Positions 45,126-59,278 are shown, counted from the first letter of the stretch. The stretch is 64,000 nucleotides of DNA from Bifidobacterium asteroides (GCF_019469425.1 NZ_CP048272.1:1798001-1862000); one strand, 5' to 3'. Notes: generated by a model from the letters alone, not told the origin. Numbers and translations: made by a program.

Positions 45126-47885
45126 TCAGTCCTCACTGTCGAAGGGATCGAAGTCCCTGCGCACGCGGCGACGGGGGCGCTCGGAACGCTCCTCCCGGTC
45201 GGCACGGTACTCGTCGTAGTGCTCGTCGGCCGCATAGCGCGGGTTCTCCCTGCGGCCACGATAGCCGCCACGTCCGGAGGAGCGACGCTCATGACGACCG
45301 CCACGATCATTGCGGCCATCACGCTCGGAACGGCTGCTGCGGCCGCGACGCTCGCCACGGCCCCGGCCGCCACGATCCTCGTCATCATCGCGGGAGACTC
45401 GACGGCGAGCACGACGGGAGCCACGGTCCTCATCCTCGAACCAGTCACCGTCATCCTCATAGTCGCGGTCGCGGCTCTGACGATGGTGCCGGGGACGGTC
45501 CTCCTGGTCCTCGTCATCGTAGTAGCGATCATCACGCTCGGAACGGGAGCGACGCGGGGCCTCATACCGATCCTCGCGCTCGGAGGAACGGCTGCGGCGA
45601 TCACGACGATCGCGGTCACCACGGCCGCCGCGCTCGTGACGGTCTCCACGGCCGCCACGGTCACGGCCTCCTGCAGACTCCTGGTCCTCGAAGCCTGGGA
45701 TTGCCAAGGAGATTTTGCCTCGGTCATCCACACCCTGGACGATGACCTCGACGGTGTCGCCCTCCTTGAGAACATCCTCCACGGAGTCAATGCGCTCGCC
45801 GTTGGCCAGGTTGCGAATCTGCGAGATGTGCAGAAGTCCGTCGGTGCCCGGTGTCAGGTTGACGAAGGCGCCAAAGCTGGTGATCTTGACCACCTTGCCG
45901 TTGAAGGTCTCCCCCGCCTCGGGCACGTGCGGGTTGGCGATCTGGTCGATGACCTCCTTGGCCTTGGCCGCTGCCTCGCCGCCCTCGGAGGCGATGTAGA
46001 CCGTGCCGTCGTCCTCGATGGAGACGTCGGCGCCGGTGTCCTCCTGGATCTGGTTGATCATCTTGCCCTTGGGACCGATGACCTCGCCGATCTTGTCAAC
46101 CGGGACCTGGGTGGTGATGATGCGCGGCGCATAGGGGCTCATCTCGGCAGGCCCGTCGATGCACTCGTTGATCACGTCGAGGATGGTGGCCCGGGCCTCC
46201 TTGGCCTGCTGCAGGGCGGCGGCCAGGATGTCGGCGGGGATGCCGTCCAGCTTGGTGTCCAGCTGCAGGGAAGTGATGAACTCGGAGGTGCCAGCCACTT
46301 TGAAGTCCATGTCGCCGAAGGCATCCTCGGCGCCCAGAATGTCGGTCAGGGTCTTGTAGGTGGGCCGACCGTCGACCTCGCCTGTGACCAGGCCCATGGC
46401 GATGCCCGCCACAGGAGCCCTCAGGGGCACGCCGGCAGCCAGCAGGGACAGGGTGGAGGCGCAGACGGAGCCCATGGAGGTGGACCCGTTGGAGCCGATG
46501 GCCTCAGAGACCTGTCGGATAGCGTAGGGGAACTCTTCGCGGCTGGGCAGAACCGGGATCAGGGCGCGCTCGGCCAGGTTGCCATGACCCACCTCGCGAC
46601 GCTTGGGCGAACCCACACGGCCGGTCTCGCCGGTCGAATAGGGCGGCATCTCGTAGTTGTGCATGTAGCGCTTGGTGGTGGGGCCAGACAGGGCGTCGAT
46701 GGTCTGCTCCATCTTCAGCATATTCAGGGTCGTGATGCCCAGCACCTGGGTCTCGCCACGCTGGAAGAGGGCGGAACCGTGCACTCGGGGCACCACGTCC
46801 ACCTCAGCGGACAGGGTGCGGATGTCGCGCAGGCCACGGCCATCGATGCGGTAGTCCTGGGTCAGGATGCGGCGGCGGACGATCTGGCGCTGGAGCTCCT
46901 TGAAGGCGTTGCCCAGCTCCTTGTCCTTCTCGGCCTCGTCCATGTCGGTGAACTCGTCAGCCAGAGCCTCGCGGACCTTCTCTTTGATCTCGTGAATGCG
47001 ATCCTGGCGGGGCAGCTTCTCCGCGATGGACAGGGCCTGGTCCAGGTCGGCATGAGCCACCTGGTCGATGCGAGCATAAAGCTCGTCGGTGTACTCAGGG
47101 AAGAGCTGGAAGTCCTTGGTGGGCTTGGCGGCCTTGGCCTTGAGCTCGCTCTGGGCCTCGCACAGCACCTTGATGAAGGGCTTGGCAGCCTCAAGGCCCT
47201 GGGCGACCACCTCTTCGTCGGGCTTGATCTGGCCCTCGTCATAGATCAAGCTCCAGGCGTTCTTGCCGGCGCCTGCCTCGATCATGGCGATGGCGACATC
47301 CCCGCCCTCGACCACACGACCGGCTACGACCAGCTCGAAGACGGCACGCTCGCGCTCGCTCCAGCGCGGGAAGGCCACCCACTGACCATCGATCAGGGCA
47401 AGGCGCAGACCCGAAACCGGACCCTCGAAGGGCAGACCTGAAATCAGGGTAGAGGCGGATGCCGCGTTCAGAGCTAGCACGTCGTAGGCATCCTCGGGGT
47501 TGACAGCCAGGATGGTCTCCACGACCTGAACCTCGTTGCGCAGAGTGTGCGGGAAGAGGGGGCGCAGGGGGCGGTCAATCAGCCGGCAGGCCAGAATGGC
47601 CTCGTTTGAGGGTCGGCCCTCGCGGCGGAAGAAGGACCCGGGGATCTTGCCCGCGGCGTACATCTTCTCTTCCACATCGACGGTCAGCGGGAAGAAGTCG
47701 TAGTTCTCCTTGGGGCTGGACCCGGCGGTGGTGGTGGACAGCACCATGGAATCGTCATCAAGATAGGCGGCTACTGCCCCATCCGCCTGCTGGGCGAGAC
47801 GACCCGTCTCGAAGCGCACCGTGCGCTTGCCATATGATCCGTTATCGATCGTGGCTTCTACAGCCGTGATTTCGGGACCCTCCAT
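45126..47885 (-). CDS. pnp: Polynucleotide phosphorylase
   Basis: PNPase degrades RNA 3' to 5' with phosphate. It is 919 residues from ATG 47885 ([16 protein letters not shown]), with a strong AAGGAGG upstream. It has two RNase PH-like domains, a KH domain ([17 protein letters not shown]) and an S1 domain ([18 protein letters not shown]). A further C-terminal tail of about 170 residues is rich in Arg, Gly, Asp and Ser, with RGG-like repeats, and ends DFDPFDSED. Such tails occur in actinobacterial PNPases and probably bind RNA. It is downstream of rpsO. Confidence 0.97.
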   Translation of the reverse strand: MEGPEITAVEATIDNGSYGKRTVRFETGRLAQQADGAVAAYLDDDSMVLSTTTAGSSPKENYDFFPLTVDVEEKMYAAGKIPGSFFRREGRPSNEAILACRLIDRPLRPLFPHTLRNEVQVVETILAVNPEDAYDVLALNAASASTLISGLPFEGPVSGLRLALIDGQWVAFPRWSERERAVFELVVAGRVVEGGDVAIAMIEAGAGKNAWSLIYDEGQIKPDEEVVAQGLEAAKPFIKVLCEAQSELKAKAAKPTKDFQLFPEYTDELYARIDQVAHADLDQALSIAEKLPRQDRIHEIKEKVREALADEFTDMDEAEKDKELGNAFKELQRQIVRRRILTQDYRIDGRGLRDIRTLSAEVDVVPRVHGSALFQRGETQVLGITTLNMLKMEQTIDALSGPTTKRYMHNYEMPPYSTGETGRVGSPKRREVGHGNLAERALIPVLPSREEFPYAIRQVSEAIGSNGSTSMGSVCASTLSLLAAGVPLRAPVAGIAMGLVTGEVDGRPTYKTLTDILGAEDAFGDMDFKVAGTSEFITSLQLDTKLDGIPADILAAALQQAKEARATILDVINECIDGPAEMSPYAPRIITTQVPVDKIGEVIGPKGKMINQIQEDTGADVSIEDDGTVYIASEGGEAAAKAKEVIDQIANPHVPEAGETFNGKVVKITSFGAFVNLTPGTDGLLHISQIRNLANGERIDSVEDVLKEGDTVEVIVQGVDDRGKISLAIPGFEDQESAGGRDRGGRGDRHERGGRGDRDRRDRRSRSSEREDRYEAPRRSRSERDDRYYDDEDQEDRPRHHRQSRDRDYEDDGDWFEDEDRGSRRARRRVSRDDDEDRGGRGRGERRGRSSRSERDGRNDRGGRHERRSSGRGGYRGRRENPRYAADEHYDEYRADREERSERPRRRVRRDFDPFDSED

Positions 47886-48095
47886 AGGGTTCCTCCTTTT
47901 GTTTACTGCTTGTTTACTACCTGATGTCAGGATGCTCGGCATCACTTAACTGCCGGAGATCCGTGTACTTCGGCCTGGCCCTGCCGAACCCCGTGTCCGG
48001 CTATCTTCATGCCTTGCGAACCAGCCTTGCATTTCAATTCGGCACCATCTTCTGTAACCCCATCCCGGGGTCGACGGCGCCTGGTTCAGTCATGC

Positions 48096-48123
48096 AAAAG
48101 CGCCCGAGCGCTAGGCCCGGGCG
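48096..48123 (-). terminator. Terminator after rpsO
   Basis: On the minus strand a GC-rich stem (CGCCCG at 48118-48123 paired with CGGGCG at 48101-48106) is followed by CTTTT. It lies about 13 bp after the rpsO stop. Confidence 0.7.
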
Positions 48124-48135
48124 TAAGCATGCATA

Positions 48136-48405
48136 TTAGTGGCGCAGTCCAAGACGCTCCACCAAGGAACGGTAGCGGTTGATATCCACCTTCTTAAGGT
48201 AGTCCAGCAACCGGCGACGATGGCCGACCATGAGCAGGAGGCCGCGGCGCGAATGATGGTCGTGCTGGTGCTCCTTGAGGTGCTCAGTCAGGTCGGAGAT
48301 GCGCTTGCTCAGCAAGGCCACCTGGACCTCGGGGGAACCCGTATCGCCCTCGTGCGTCGCGTATTCCTTGACGATTGCCTGCTTCTGCTCAGTCGTAAGA
48401 GCCAC
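48136..48405 (-). CDS. rpsO: 30S ribosomal protein S15
   Basis: S15 is an early-assembling protein that binds the 16S rRNA central domain. The protein is 89 residues from GTG 48405 ([17 protein letters not shown]), preceded by [22 protein letters not shown] and [21 protein letters not shown] are family-typical. It is upstream of pnp, the usual order. Confidence 0.97.
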   Translation of the reverse strand: MALTTEQKQAIVKEYATHEGDTGSPEVQVALLSKRISDLTEHLKEHQHDHHSRRGLLLMVGHRRRLLDYLKKVDINRYRSLVERLGLRH

Positions 48406-48493
48406 GGCTCCTCCTCTGTTTCTTTCCGTTACGCGGTGCACCGGCCCAATGCCGAAGCGCTCTGGTTCCGCGGGCGAAACACGCCAAACAACT

Positions 48494-48522
48494 ATTATAC
48501 ACATTTTGCGGACCAAGCAAAC
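48494..48522 (-). promoter_or_regulatory. rpsO promoter
   Basis: A consensus -10 TATAAT reads on the minus strand at 48494-48499, with a weak -35 (TTTGCT) about 16 bases upstream at 48516-48521. It lies about 90 bp upstream of the rpsO start. Confidence 0.6.
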
Positions 48523-48665
48523 AGTGACGGAATCAGCAAAATGGAAGAAGTCGGTACTGCATGAATACACATGTGCAACTCCGCCAATTTCCCCGCTCGA
48601 CCATGACGAATCAACACAATCGGTTCCTTTCCCCAACTATGGCACCGCTGCCTTGAACGTGGTTA

Positions 48666-48694
48666 TTGCTTACACCGTAGCGAAGATGTTGTAT
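48666..48694 (+). promoter_or_regulatory. Possible promoter of the LXG-like island
   Basis: TTGCTT (48666-48671), 17 bases, TTGTAT (48689-48694). Both hexamers are weak, but no better candidate exists in the roughly 400-bp gap between divergent rpsO and the DUF4176 gene. Confidence 0.35.
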
Positions 48695-48807
48695 TGTGTT
48701 ACATGAGACGACCGTGATGTACTGCGTAGTACCGCCATAGGTTGTTAGAGAAGTTGAAAGAATGTGACTTCATCCATCCATCAAAATCCATCAAAGAGGA
48801 GCACCTA

Positions 48808-49137
48808 ATGAAACAATCCGATCAGAACTCCATCAAATCAGAAGATACCATTCTTCCTTTGGGATCCGTGGTGAGGACCAAAAGAGACCCGGGTACCCTG
48901 CTGGTTATCATCGCCCGCGCTCCGTTGACAGTCATGAATGGAACAACGGGTTACTTTGATTATGGTGCCGTACAATTTCCGTATGGCATGACCGATCCGG
49001 CCAAGACCATTTTCTTCAACCGTCCAGACGTGACGGAAATAGTGTTCATGGGATACATCAACGCCGAGGAACAATCCTATGAACGAACATTTGATGAAGT
49101 CACCAAATCAACCGACTACCCCCACCTTCATCTCTGA
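48808..49137 (+). CDS. DUF4176 protein (Lap2-like LXG-toxin targeting factor)
   Basis: This 109-residue protein starts at ATG 48808, with GAGGAG upstream. From residue 17 it reads LPLGSVVRTKRDPGTLLVII, then GYFDYGAVQFPYGM, FFNRPDVTEIVFMGYINAEEQ. That is the pattern of DUF4176, a small alpha/beta family encoded in type VII secretion loci. In streptococci a DUF4176 protein (Lap2) binds the N-terminus of LXG toxins and is needed for their export. Here it is directly upstream of a second small protein and an LXG-like protein. Confidence 0.72.
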   Translation: MKQSDQNSIKSEDTILPLGSVVRTKRDPGTLLVIIARAPLTVMNGTTGYFDYGAVQFPYGMTDPAKTIFFNRPDVTEIVFMGYINAEEQSYERTFDEVTKSTDYPHLHL

Positions 49138-49193
49138 TTTGGTTACCGGCCGCATAGGACATACTTGATAAAAGGGAGAGACGGGAGAAGACC

Positions 49194-49493
49194 ATGGCGG
49201 ACTTTTCCGTGGATTACGGTCAGCTTGGCGACATGAGCAGAACCTTGAACCAAGCCGACAAAAATTGGGAGTACGAAGTAAACAACATTAACGTCGATAG
49301 CGTTCAGGGTGAAGACGGATTAGGGGACGACTCAGTAGCCGACAGCACGAATCGGGTCAATGACAACCTAAAACAGCGTATGTTGAACCTTCAGCAATCT
49401 GTTCACGTTCTTAATCAGTTCATTGAATCGGTAACCATGCAGACAAGCAATGTCGATGACAAGCTGAGCGTTGAAGTCAAAAAGCGCAAATAA
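49194..49493 (+). CDS. Small helical protein (Lap1/WXG100-like partner)
   Basis: This 99-residue, mostly helical protein starts MADFSVDYGQLGDMSRTL and has no transmembrane segment and no clear WXG motif. Its size, helix-turn-helix pattern and position between DUF4176 and the LXG-like gene match DUF3130/SACOL2603-type Lap1 proteins, which pair with LXG N-termini. Direct sequence similarity is weak. AAAGGGAGAGA sequence precedes the start. Function is inferred from context. Confidence 0.55.
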   Translation: MADFSVDYGQLGDMSRTLNQADKNWEYEVNNINVDSVQGEDGLGDDSVADSTNRVNDNLKQRMLNLQQSVHVLNQFIESVTMQTSNVDDKLSVEVKKRK

Positions 49494-49554
49494 AAAAATC
49501 ACAACTTTTGATATTTGCATTGAACGGGATGACACTACTTAAGGATACGACATC

Positions 49555-50817
49555 ATGGGCGCTTCAGATTTGGATTGGTCGGCTCTAGACCTATCAAAAA
49601 ACCCTGTACCAGGAGGAAAGAGCACAATCGACGCACTAGCCTCGCAGTTTTCCGAGAACGGTAAACGTTGCCAGGAAGTGAGTAACTCCATAACCAGCGC
49701 TTGCGGAAAGGCACCTGATTTCAAAGGCGATTCAGCAAAACAGCTCCAACAGTCCCTTTCTCAAGTGGCACAGTTTGCCGGACGCCTTTCAGAGGTCTAC
49801 GAGAACATCGACCAAGCATTAAGAAGCTGGGGGTCTGCAGTCGACACGAGCCAAGATACCGCATACAGAGATTGCCGAAAGGCAATGAACCTTCGCGACT
49901 CAACCGCGAAGAATCGGAAGAAAATCGACCAGGCGAAGCAGTCACTGAAAAGAACCAGCGATAATCTGGAGAGGGTCAGGCAAACCAATGGGGACAGCAT
50001 GTCGCGGGAGACCAATCGTCTGCTTGGTATCATTGATTCGACAAACGAGAGCATAACTCGTTACCAAGGGCAAATTGCCGACGACAATGCCGAAATCAAT
50101 CGGTTGAAGCTTGAAGTCAGCCAGGCCAGGGAACAATACAAGGACGCTGCCAGGAAAACCACAAACGACCTTGACGGATGCGTTGATGAAGCAACCGCCA
50201 AGGCCATGCAGCTGAGTACATTGAACCACTCTTTCACGGTCGGCAGTGGTCTCTCAGCCGGTTTTGAAGCACTGAGCGGAATAGCTGAACTCATGAAAGC
50301 TGATCCAGCCCTTATTGAGGGGCTGAAGACCGCAGGACTCATTGGAGAAGGATTATCAGGGAATTGGTTTGCTCCTATTGTCAGCGGGCTCATTGAGGGC
50401 GGTGATCTAGTTGCGTCAACTTCCACGACAGCTGGAGATGTTTTTATAGTTGCAGCCAAAGCTGCAACTAAAATTGTGGGCAACGCTGTAGCGATAAGCG
50501 GTTTTGGCAGCTTGGTTGGTGGAGTGGCTGAGGGTTTCGACACTTACTATGGACGGCGCGAAGCCTATGGGGAGCAAGCCGCGATTCAAGATGCTCTGGT
50601 CCATGGAGTAATCACCACATTGGGAGGCGTAAACGGAGCAGCTGTTGGCGCTATAGTAGGCTCAATTATCCCCGGACCCGGCACAGTAGCTGGTGCGATA
50701 GTTGGATTAATAGGCGGCGTTGCACTGCCAGCAATGATTAACGGCTTTTATGACAATACTGTCAAGCGCGGTCAAGGTGATGACTTATCGGACCATATTT
50801 GGAATAACGTTTGGTAA
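49555..50817 (+). CDS. LXG-like protein with glycine-zipper C-terminus, candidate T7SSb toxin
   Basis: This 420-residue protein has no signal peptide. Residues 1-215 are almost all helical, with coiled-coil stretches (residues about 110-215) and an LxG-like N-terminal bundle (LDWSALDLSKNP, then SQFSENGKRCQEVSNSI). Residues 225-400 are hydrophobic and rich in Gly and Ala; residues 351-395 (GGVNGAAVGAIVGSI, GTVAGAIVGLIGG) form a glycine zipper as in membrane-inserting toxins. No enzymatic motif is seen. The layout resembles LXG toxins such as TelE. Gene composition is more A+T-rich than the chromosome. It is followed by a large membrane protein. Toxicity is inferred. Confidence 0.6.
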   Translation: MGASDLDWSALDLSKNPVPGGKSTIDALASQFSENGKRCQEVSNSITSACGKAPDFKGDSAKQLQQSLSQVAQFAGRLSEVYENIDQALRSWGSAVDTSQDTAYRDCRKAMNLRDSTAKNRKKIDQAKQSLKRTSDNLERVRQTNGDSMSRETNRLLGIIDSTNESITRYQGQIADDNAEINRLKLEVSQAREQYKDAARKTTNDLDGCVDEATAKAMQLSTLNHSFTVGSGLSAGFEALSGIAELMKADPALIEGLKTAGLIGEGLSGNWFAPIVSGLIEGGDLVASTSTTAGDVFIVAAKAATKIVGNAVAISGFGSLVGGVAEGFDTYYGRREAYGEQAAIQDALVHGVITTLGGVNGAAVGAIVGSIIPGPGTVAGAIVGLIGGVALPAMINGFYDNTVKRGQGDDLSDHIWNNVW

Positions 50818-50863
50818 ATGACGGAAAGCGGTTTTTAGTATATAGGCTTACGGAGAGGTTTCA

Positions 50864-52180
50864 ATGTTATATCTGTTGGTCGGTTTGTTGCTCTTCGGGG
50901 CGGTGCTGGTCTGGTTGCTTGTGGTGGCGTCGTTCAATGCGTGGAGGTCGAGGCGGCTGATGGACCGTGTCCTGGCCCCCTACCTCCTGGCGCGGGGCCT
51001 GTGCCTGCAGACCTTCCAGGGGCACGTGTGGCGGCGGCGCGGCAGGATCGGCCGGCCCCGGCCAGGACAGGTCCTGCCCCTGGGATCGCTGGTTGTCCTG
51101 GCCGACGGGCCCGCCACCGTATCCGGGGCCTGCAGGGGCGCCGGATGGTTCGACGGGCTGGGAGAGGACGGGCTTGTGGTCCGCCTGGTCGGCCAATACG
51201 TGCAGCCACCCGAACAGGCCACCGGCCCATGGTACGCGGGCAGGATCTGCTCCGTGGGCGGCGCCGCCTGCAGCCCCGGCGTGGTCCCCGGCGGCGACAT
51301 CCCCCTGCCCGAGGTCGGCGTCGGCCACACTCCCGACCCTGACCTGGTCACCTTCACCCAGGACCAGGTCAGCCTCCTGGCCTGGAAGGGACCAGACAAC
51401 CCCGTCACCAGGCTCCTGCGCGCCCGCCGGGTCCGCGCCCTCGCCCACGACCACCAGTGGGAGGACCCGGTCCGCCGCCGGACACGGTCGACACCGCACT
51501 GGCAGGCCAGCCGCCCCGCATGGTGGCGCTACGAAGCCATCGGCTACCTGCCCGACCGGTTTACCCGCGTCTACTGGGACCGCGTCTGCAACCAGCCCGT
51601 CAAGGCCCCCATGCGCTACCGGACCCCGGAAGCCGGGAAATACAACAGACGACACTACACTGCCTCCGCATACACCACCGCGCTAATCGTCACCATCCTC
51701 CTGGTCGCCTTCAGAATAGCTCGCGCATGGCATCGCTCCAGACCGCACCGTCCCCTCCGTGGCGGCGAGGCCCTCCTGGGCATGCCCTCACTGACCTCGG
51801 AGATCGTCTGCTGCGTCCTGGGCCTCGCCCTCGGCATCGGCACATGGATCTGGGCCACCCACCGGCAATTCCCGCCACACCTCATGACCCCAGCCAGCAG
51901 CCGCGAACTCCAAACCGCCCTCGACAACTTCTACATCGTCATGCGGTACATCACCGGGACCACCATCCCCTACACCATCCACGCCCTCGCCTACACTGCA
52001 CTCGTCCTGATACTGGCCTACCCTTTCATGGACGACTTCTTCACCCTACCTGAATGGATCAAGACCTACCTGACCTGGCCCATCCTTATTCTCGCAATAA
52101 TCGGCATGGGCATATCCACCATAGACATCTTCTGCGGTTGGTGGATAGCCAACCGTCTGGATCGGGAATTAGCAGAATAG
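50864..52180 (+). CDS. Multi-spanning membrane protein, possible immunity protein
   Basis: This 438-residue protein has one N-terminal membrane segment, a cytoplasmic or outer domain of about 230 residues, then four or five membrane segments (from about residue 268). It starts at ATG 50864 after GGAGAGG. No family was recognised. Its third codon positions are strongly G+C rich, unlike the LXG-like gene 46 bp upstream, so the two may have different origins. As the last gene next to a candidate membrane toxin it could give immunity, or it could be unrelated. It has no counterpart in the window. Confidence 0.6.
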   Translation: MLYLLVGLLLFGAVLVWLLVVASFNAWRSRRLMDRVLAPYLLARGLCLQTFQGHVWRRRGRIGRPRPGQVLPLGSLVVLADGPATVSGACRGAGWFDGLGEDGLVVRLVGQYVQPPEQATGPWYAGRICSVGGAACSPGVVPGGDIPLPEVGVGHTPDPDLVTFTQDQVSLLAWKGPDNPVTRLLRARRVRALAHDHQWEDPVRRRTRSTPHWQASRPAWWRYEAIGYLPDRFTRVYWDRVCNQPVKAPMRYRTPEAGKYNRRHYTASAYTTALIVTILLVAFRIARAWHRSRPHRPLRGGEALLGMPSLTSEIVCCVLGLALGIGTWIWATHRQFPPHLMTPASSRELQTALDNFYIVMRYITGTTIPYTIHALAYTALVLILAYPFMDDFFTLPEWIKTYLTWPILILAIIGMGISTIDIFCGWWIANRLDRELAE

Positions 52181-52360
52181 AATCACATATAATAGCCCAT
52201 CCCCGACGGTCAAATGCTCTGCAGCAATCAATGGGACAAAGCATCATGGTCTTACAACCACGTCTATTGCCGTGCGCAGACGAAAACCAACCTGAAACCC
52301 CAACTCGTCTGTTACAGCATATCGGGCGACCTATTTCTCGCGAATTAGCTACCCTACGAA

Positions 52361-53077
52361 TCAAACTGCGGTGATGAGGCCACCGAAGAGGACAATGGCT
52401 ATGGCAATCAGCTCAATGATGAAGAACATGGACAGGGCCGACCAGCTGTGGGTCAATGCGTTCCAGGGGGAATCCTTCTTGACACAGACCAGGATGGCCA
52501 CAAAGAGGATGGCGAAGACCGCCACTCCCAGTCCGGCCGCGATGATGCCCAAGTTGGCCGCGTTAGCCAGGATGGCCTGATGCTGGTAGACCACGAAGGT
52601 GCTGTACCAGAAATTCATCTTGAGCAGGCAGAGGCCGGCGATCAGCTGCTCTGCGGCTAGTCCCAGCACGAAGACCACCCGCCAGAACCAGGAGGACGAC
52701 TCAATGATGGACATGGCGATACCCATAAAGGTCAGCACGGTCACCGTCCAGGCAATCAGGGCTATGCCTCGCGGATCCAGGACCGAGGCATAGTGGAGTA
52801 CGCCCTGGGTATGGTTGATGGCCAGCGAGCGACCGTATCCGTAAGGAATGACAATGGCCACGAGGACTGCCAGCGCGAAGACGACCCAGCGGACCGGACG
52901 GGCACGGCGCTGCTCGATCTCAGCCAGTGAGTATTCCGAATCTGGAATAGTGGCCTCAGGATGGGCTGAAACCCTGTTCACAGCAGTCGCTTCATCCGTG
53001 TGCGTCGGCACGGCTACGGAACCAGCTGCATCGCCTCTGGCGGATTCCGTACCATTCGTATCGTCGAATTGTTCCAT
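52361..53077 (-). CDS. Membrane protein, unknown function
   Basis: This 238-residue protein starts at ATG 53077 (MEQFDDTNGTES), after a GGAGG some 12 bases upstream. About 70 hydrophilic residues precede five or so membrane segments (VVFALAVLVAIVIPYGYG, IALIAWTVTVLTFMGIAMSI, VVFVLGLAAEQLIAGLCLL and later). No family was recognised. It is convergent with the preceding membrane-protein gene. Confidence 0.7.
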   Translation of the reverse strand: MEQFDDTNGTESARGDAAGSVAVPTHTDEATAVNRVSAHPEATIPDSEYSLAEIEQRRARPVRWVVFALAVLVAIVIPYGYGRSLAINHTQGVLHYASVLDPRGIALIAWTVTVLTFMGIAMSIIESSSWFWRVVFVLGLAAEQLIAGLCLLKMNFWYSTFVVYQHQAILANAANLGIIAAGLGVAVFAILFVAILVCVKKDSPWNALTHSWSALSMFFIIELIAIAIVLFGGLITAV

Positions 53078-54226
53078 CGGCGACCACACCTCCAAGTCCG
53101 CCACTCATGAACACATCGCCTACAGCTTATACCGGGCAGCGCACTCGTGCCCAGAACCGCAAAAGTCATCGCATAGACCTGATGCAGCTGACCATCCACT
53201 TCAGTTGCCATATTCCCCTGCCGCTCGTTTTTCATCACTAGACGACTAAGACACACATGCACATGCATCGAAAAGTCAAATCCTGTTCAGAAAGCCCCAA
53301 AACTAAGAACAGACAAACCATCGACCACTGAGGTTTGGGAACGGATCCACGAATTATCAATTTGCCATGGATGTCCGTTCTCATTCCTTCTTTATTCTTG
53401 TTTACAATCGCATCATCCTGTTCTTGCTCCCTGCTGTTAATCTGCCTGCCTCCACAAAATTTTGCCAGCAAACACAGCAGTCGCATCTTCCTTCAGGGCG
53501 AGTGCTCTGCCTATATCGCGCGCTTCACCTGGATCCCAGCTTGAATGATCTGTTAGCAGAACACATCGATATCCAAAGATCCTGCCTACTCGATCAGGAG
53601 CATCAGTTTTTCTGTGGTCGGATCCCCGTCAATGGTATTCATATAATCATCTAAAATTATGAGCGCTCGGGAGGCTCTCCCCCTTAGCGTATTGTGCATA
53701 CCTGCAGCACGTAAGGTTCTGGCCCAGCTAATCGTTTATGCAGTATTTTTAGCCCTATTATGATTACAAAGCATGAATCTCTTCGATTATTCGAATTTCT
53801 GATATTGACCTGTACAGGCGATACAACACAAACCGGGAAGGCTGGACATTAATTCCGGTCTACTGAATATGCCGTGCTGCTGCAAGGATGCCAGCTTGTC
53901 GGAAGAAAGAGGTTGCAGTCAACTGTGTATTTCCGCCAGCAAGTTAAGCTCAATGGATGCGAAGGCTCTCAAACATTTGAAGGCGCTACTCGAGAGCCCG
54001 ATGCTAAAAACAAGTCATCCGAACTCACTGCTCTCCACCTTAAAGAACCCAGCTAGAAGTTCACGCCTTCACATATTTGAGCTATGGCCACGAACAGCAT
54101 ATAAAGGACAAGACCGAAGGATCTTGGTCTGCGTTCCGAACCACAGCGAAACGCAGACAACGAGTCACCACGTTCGGATGCGGGAGGCATAGCCTAGCAG
54201 GCAAGAACACTGAAAGGAGGACATGG
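53078..54226. other. Gene-poor, probably decayed region
   Basis: About 1.15 kb without a credible gene. Short frames on both strands lack ribosome-binding sites and family features. Composition is more A+T rich than the flanking chromosome. The region separates the membrane-protein gene from the CRISPR trailer end. Confidence 0.6.
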
Positions 54227-54377
54227 ATGACTGACATCAGCTTTGATGCCATGATGGCAGTTGCCCGACAAAGCCTGGACATACATCGAGGACGACGCGG
54301 AGGATGCTCTCACAGCAGGTAAGTCGCCGGCAGCCATCGAGAGCGTGCTCGACGCCGTATGCGGTCACCCAAGCTGA
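54227..54377 (+). pseudogene. Frameshifted small protein gene
   Basis: A strong AAGGAGG precedes ATG 54227 (MTDISFDAMMAVARQ). The frame then fails, but the next frame continues sensibly (AWTYIEDDAEDALTAGKSPA, then AIESVLDAVCGHPS, stop 54375-54377). The 151-base length fits one extra base near the run at CAAAG. The intact product would be about 49 residues. No family is recognised. Confidence 0.5.
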
Positions 54378-54466
54378 TGCGGCTTTCCCCAGCCCAAGTA
54401 AGGAAGATGGCCAACGACCATGAGTTTATTGATCTTGAACCCTTCAGAGAGTATCTGAACACATGA
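54377..54466 (+). CDS. Short coupled ORF, unknown
   Basis: A 29-residue frame (MRLSPAQVRKMANDHEF start) begins at the TGATG junction with the frameshifted gene, so the two once formed a coupled pair. It may be an accessory-element remnant. Function unknown. Confidence 0.35.
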   Translation: MRLSPAQVRKMANDHEFIDLEPFREYLNT

Positions 54467-54654
54467 GCATCAACCAACCTACCTGTACCTAATAAACATC
54501 GGGAATTCCCCATCGGTCTTTTCACGTTCACAGCGCTGGCATAAAGAAACAACCACGGCAACCGCAAAGCCGATCGCACACAAGCAGCATCCAGCAGAAC
54601 GCGTGCAGAATGCCAATAAGAAGGAACAATGGAAGCACGGTGAAAATCAAGAAT

Positions 54655-54863
54655 TATTTATCATCACAAATGCGAGAAGCACTTATATCTCCCGTGAGTG
54701 CTGGGGCTTAGAATTATCTCTGCCAATGCATGGAGCATGGAAAGTTGGCGGCGCGGTCCAGACCCTAGTACACTGGATCATCCCCGCGGATGCGAGGAGC
54801 ACTGCAGTGCGGTGCACTGTCAGGTAGCGGCGCTGAGATCATCGCTGCGGATGTGAAGAGCAC
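54655..54863 (-). repeat. Four decayed CRISPR repeats (trailer end)
   Basis: Degenerate copies of the array repeat lie at about 54655-54682 (17 of 28 matches), 54711-54738 (19), 54775-54802 (26) and 54836-54863 (21), spaced 56, 64 and 61 bp apart and in phase with the intact array. They are the oldest, trailer-distal repeats. Confidence 0.8.
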
Positions 54864-54896
54864 GATATGCAGTAGACGCACGTAAGCCTGACTCTG

Positions 54897-59072
<4,176 letters not shown>

Positions 59073-59278
59073 ACTTAAAGATCCTTGCAATCCCAACAAT
59101 ATGATAGACAAGATCTCTGATTTTTAATCAGTTTACATTTCAACCCCCCTCTTTTTTCCGTCTCAGCCACTGCAATTTAGACCATCTGCACTCAGCTCCT
59201 TAGCCATGCACCTACACAGTAGCCAGTGCTTGGCCCTCATCGGCAAAGCTCATTTGAAAAGTACAGGCGCGGTTGCAT
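59073..59278 (-). promoter_or_regulatory. CRISPR leader
   Basis: The 206-bp A+T-rich gap between the first repeat and the cas2 stop should hold the array promoter and integration signals. It includes a perfect palindrome CTGATT-ttt-AATCAG at 59117-59131 and pyrimidine runs. No further elements can be assigned. Confidence 0.75.

Noticed and set aside
45219-47441. A 740-residue open frame on the plus strand.
   Set aside because: It is the antisense shadow of pnp; the sequence is low-complexity Val/Leu/Gly/Ala-rich, has no family features and no ribosome-binding site.
53586-53735. Short minus-strand frame with LIILDDYMNTIDGDPTTEK, at first suggestive of an ABC ATPase Walker B.
   Set aside because: No P-loop or signature motif is nearby, the frame is about 50 residues and it has no ribosome-binding site; kept only as a possible remnant.
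53078-54654. Search by eye for tRNA, insertion sequence ends or a transposase in the gene-poor stretch.
   Set aside because: No cloverleaf with a TTCRA arm, no terminal inverted repeats and no transposase motif were seen.
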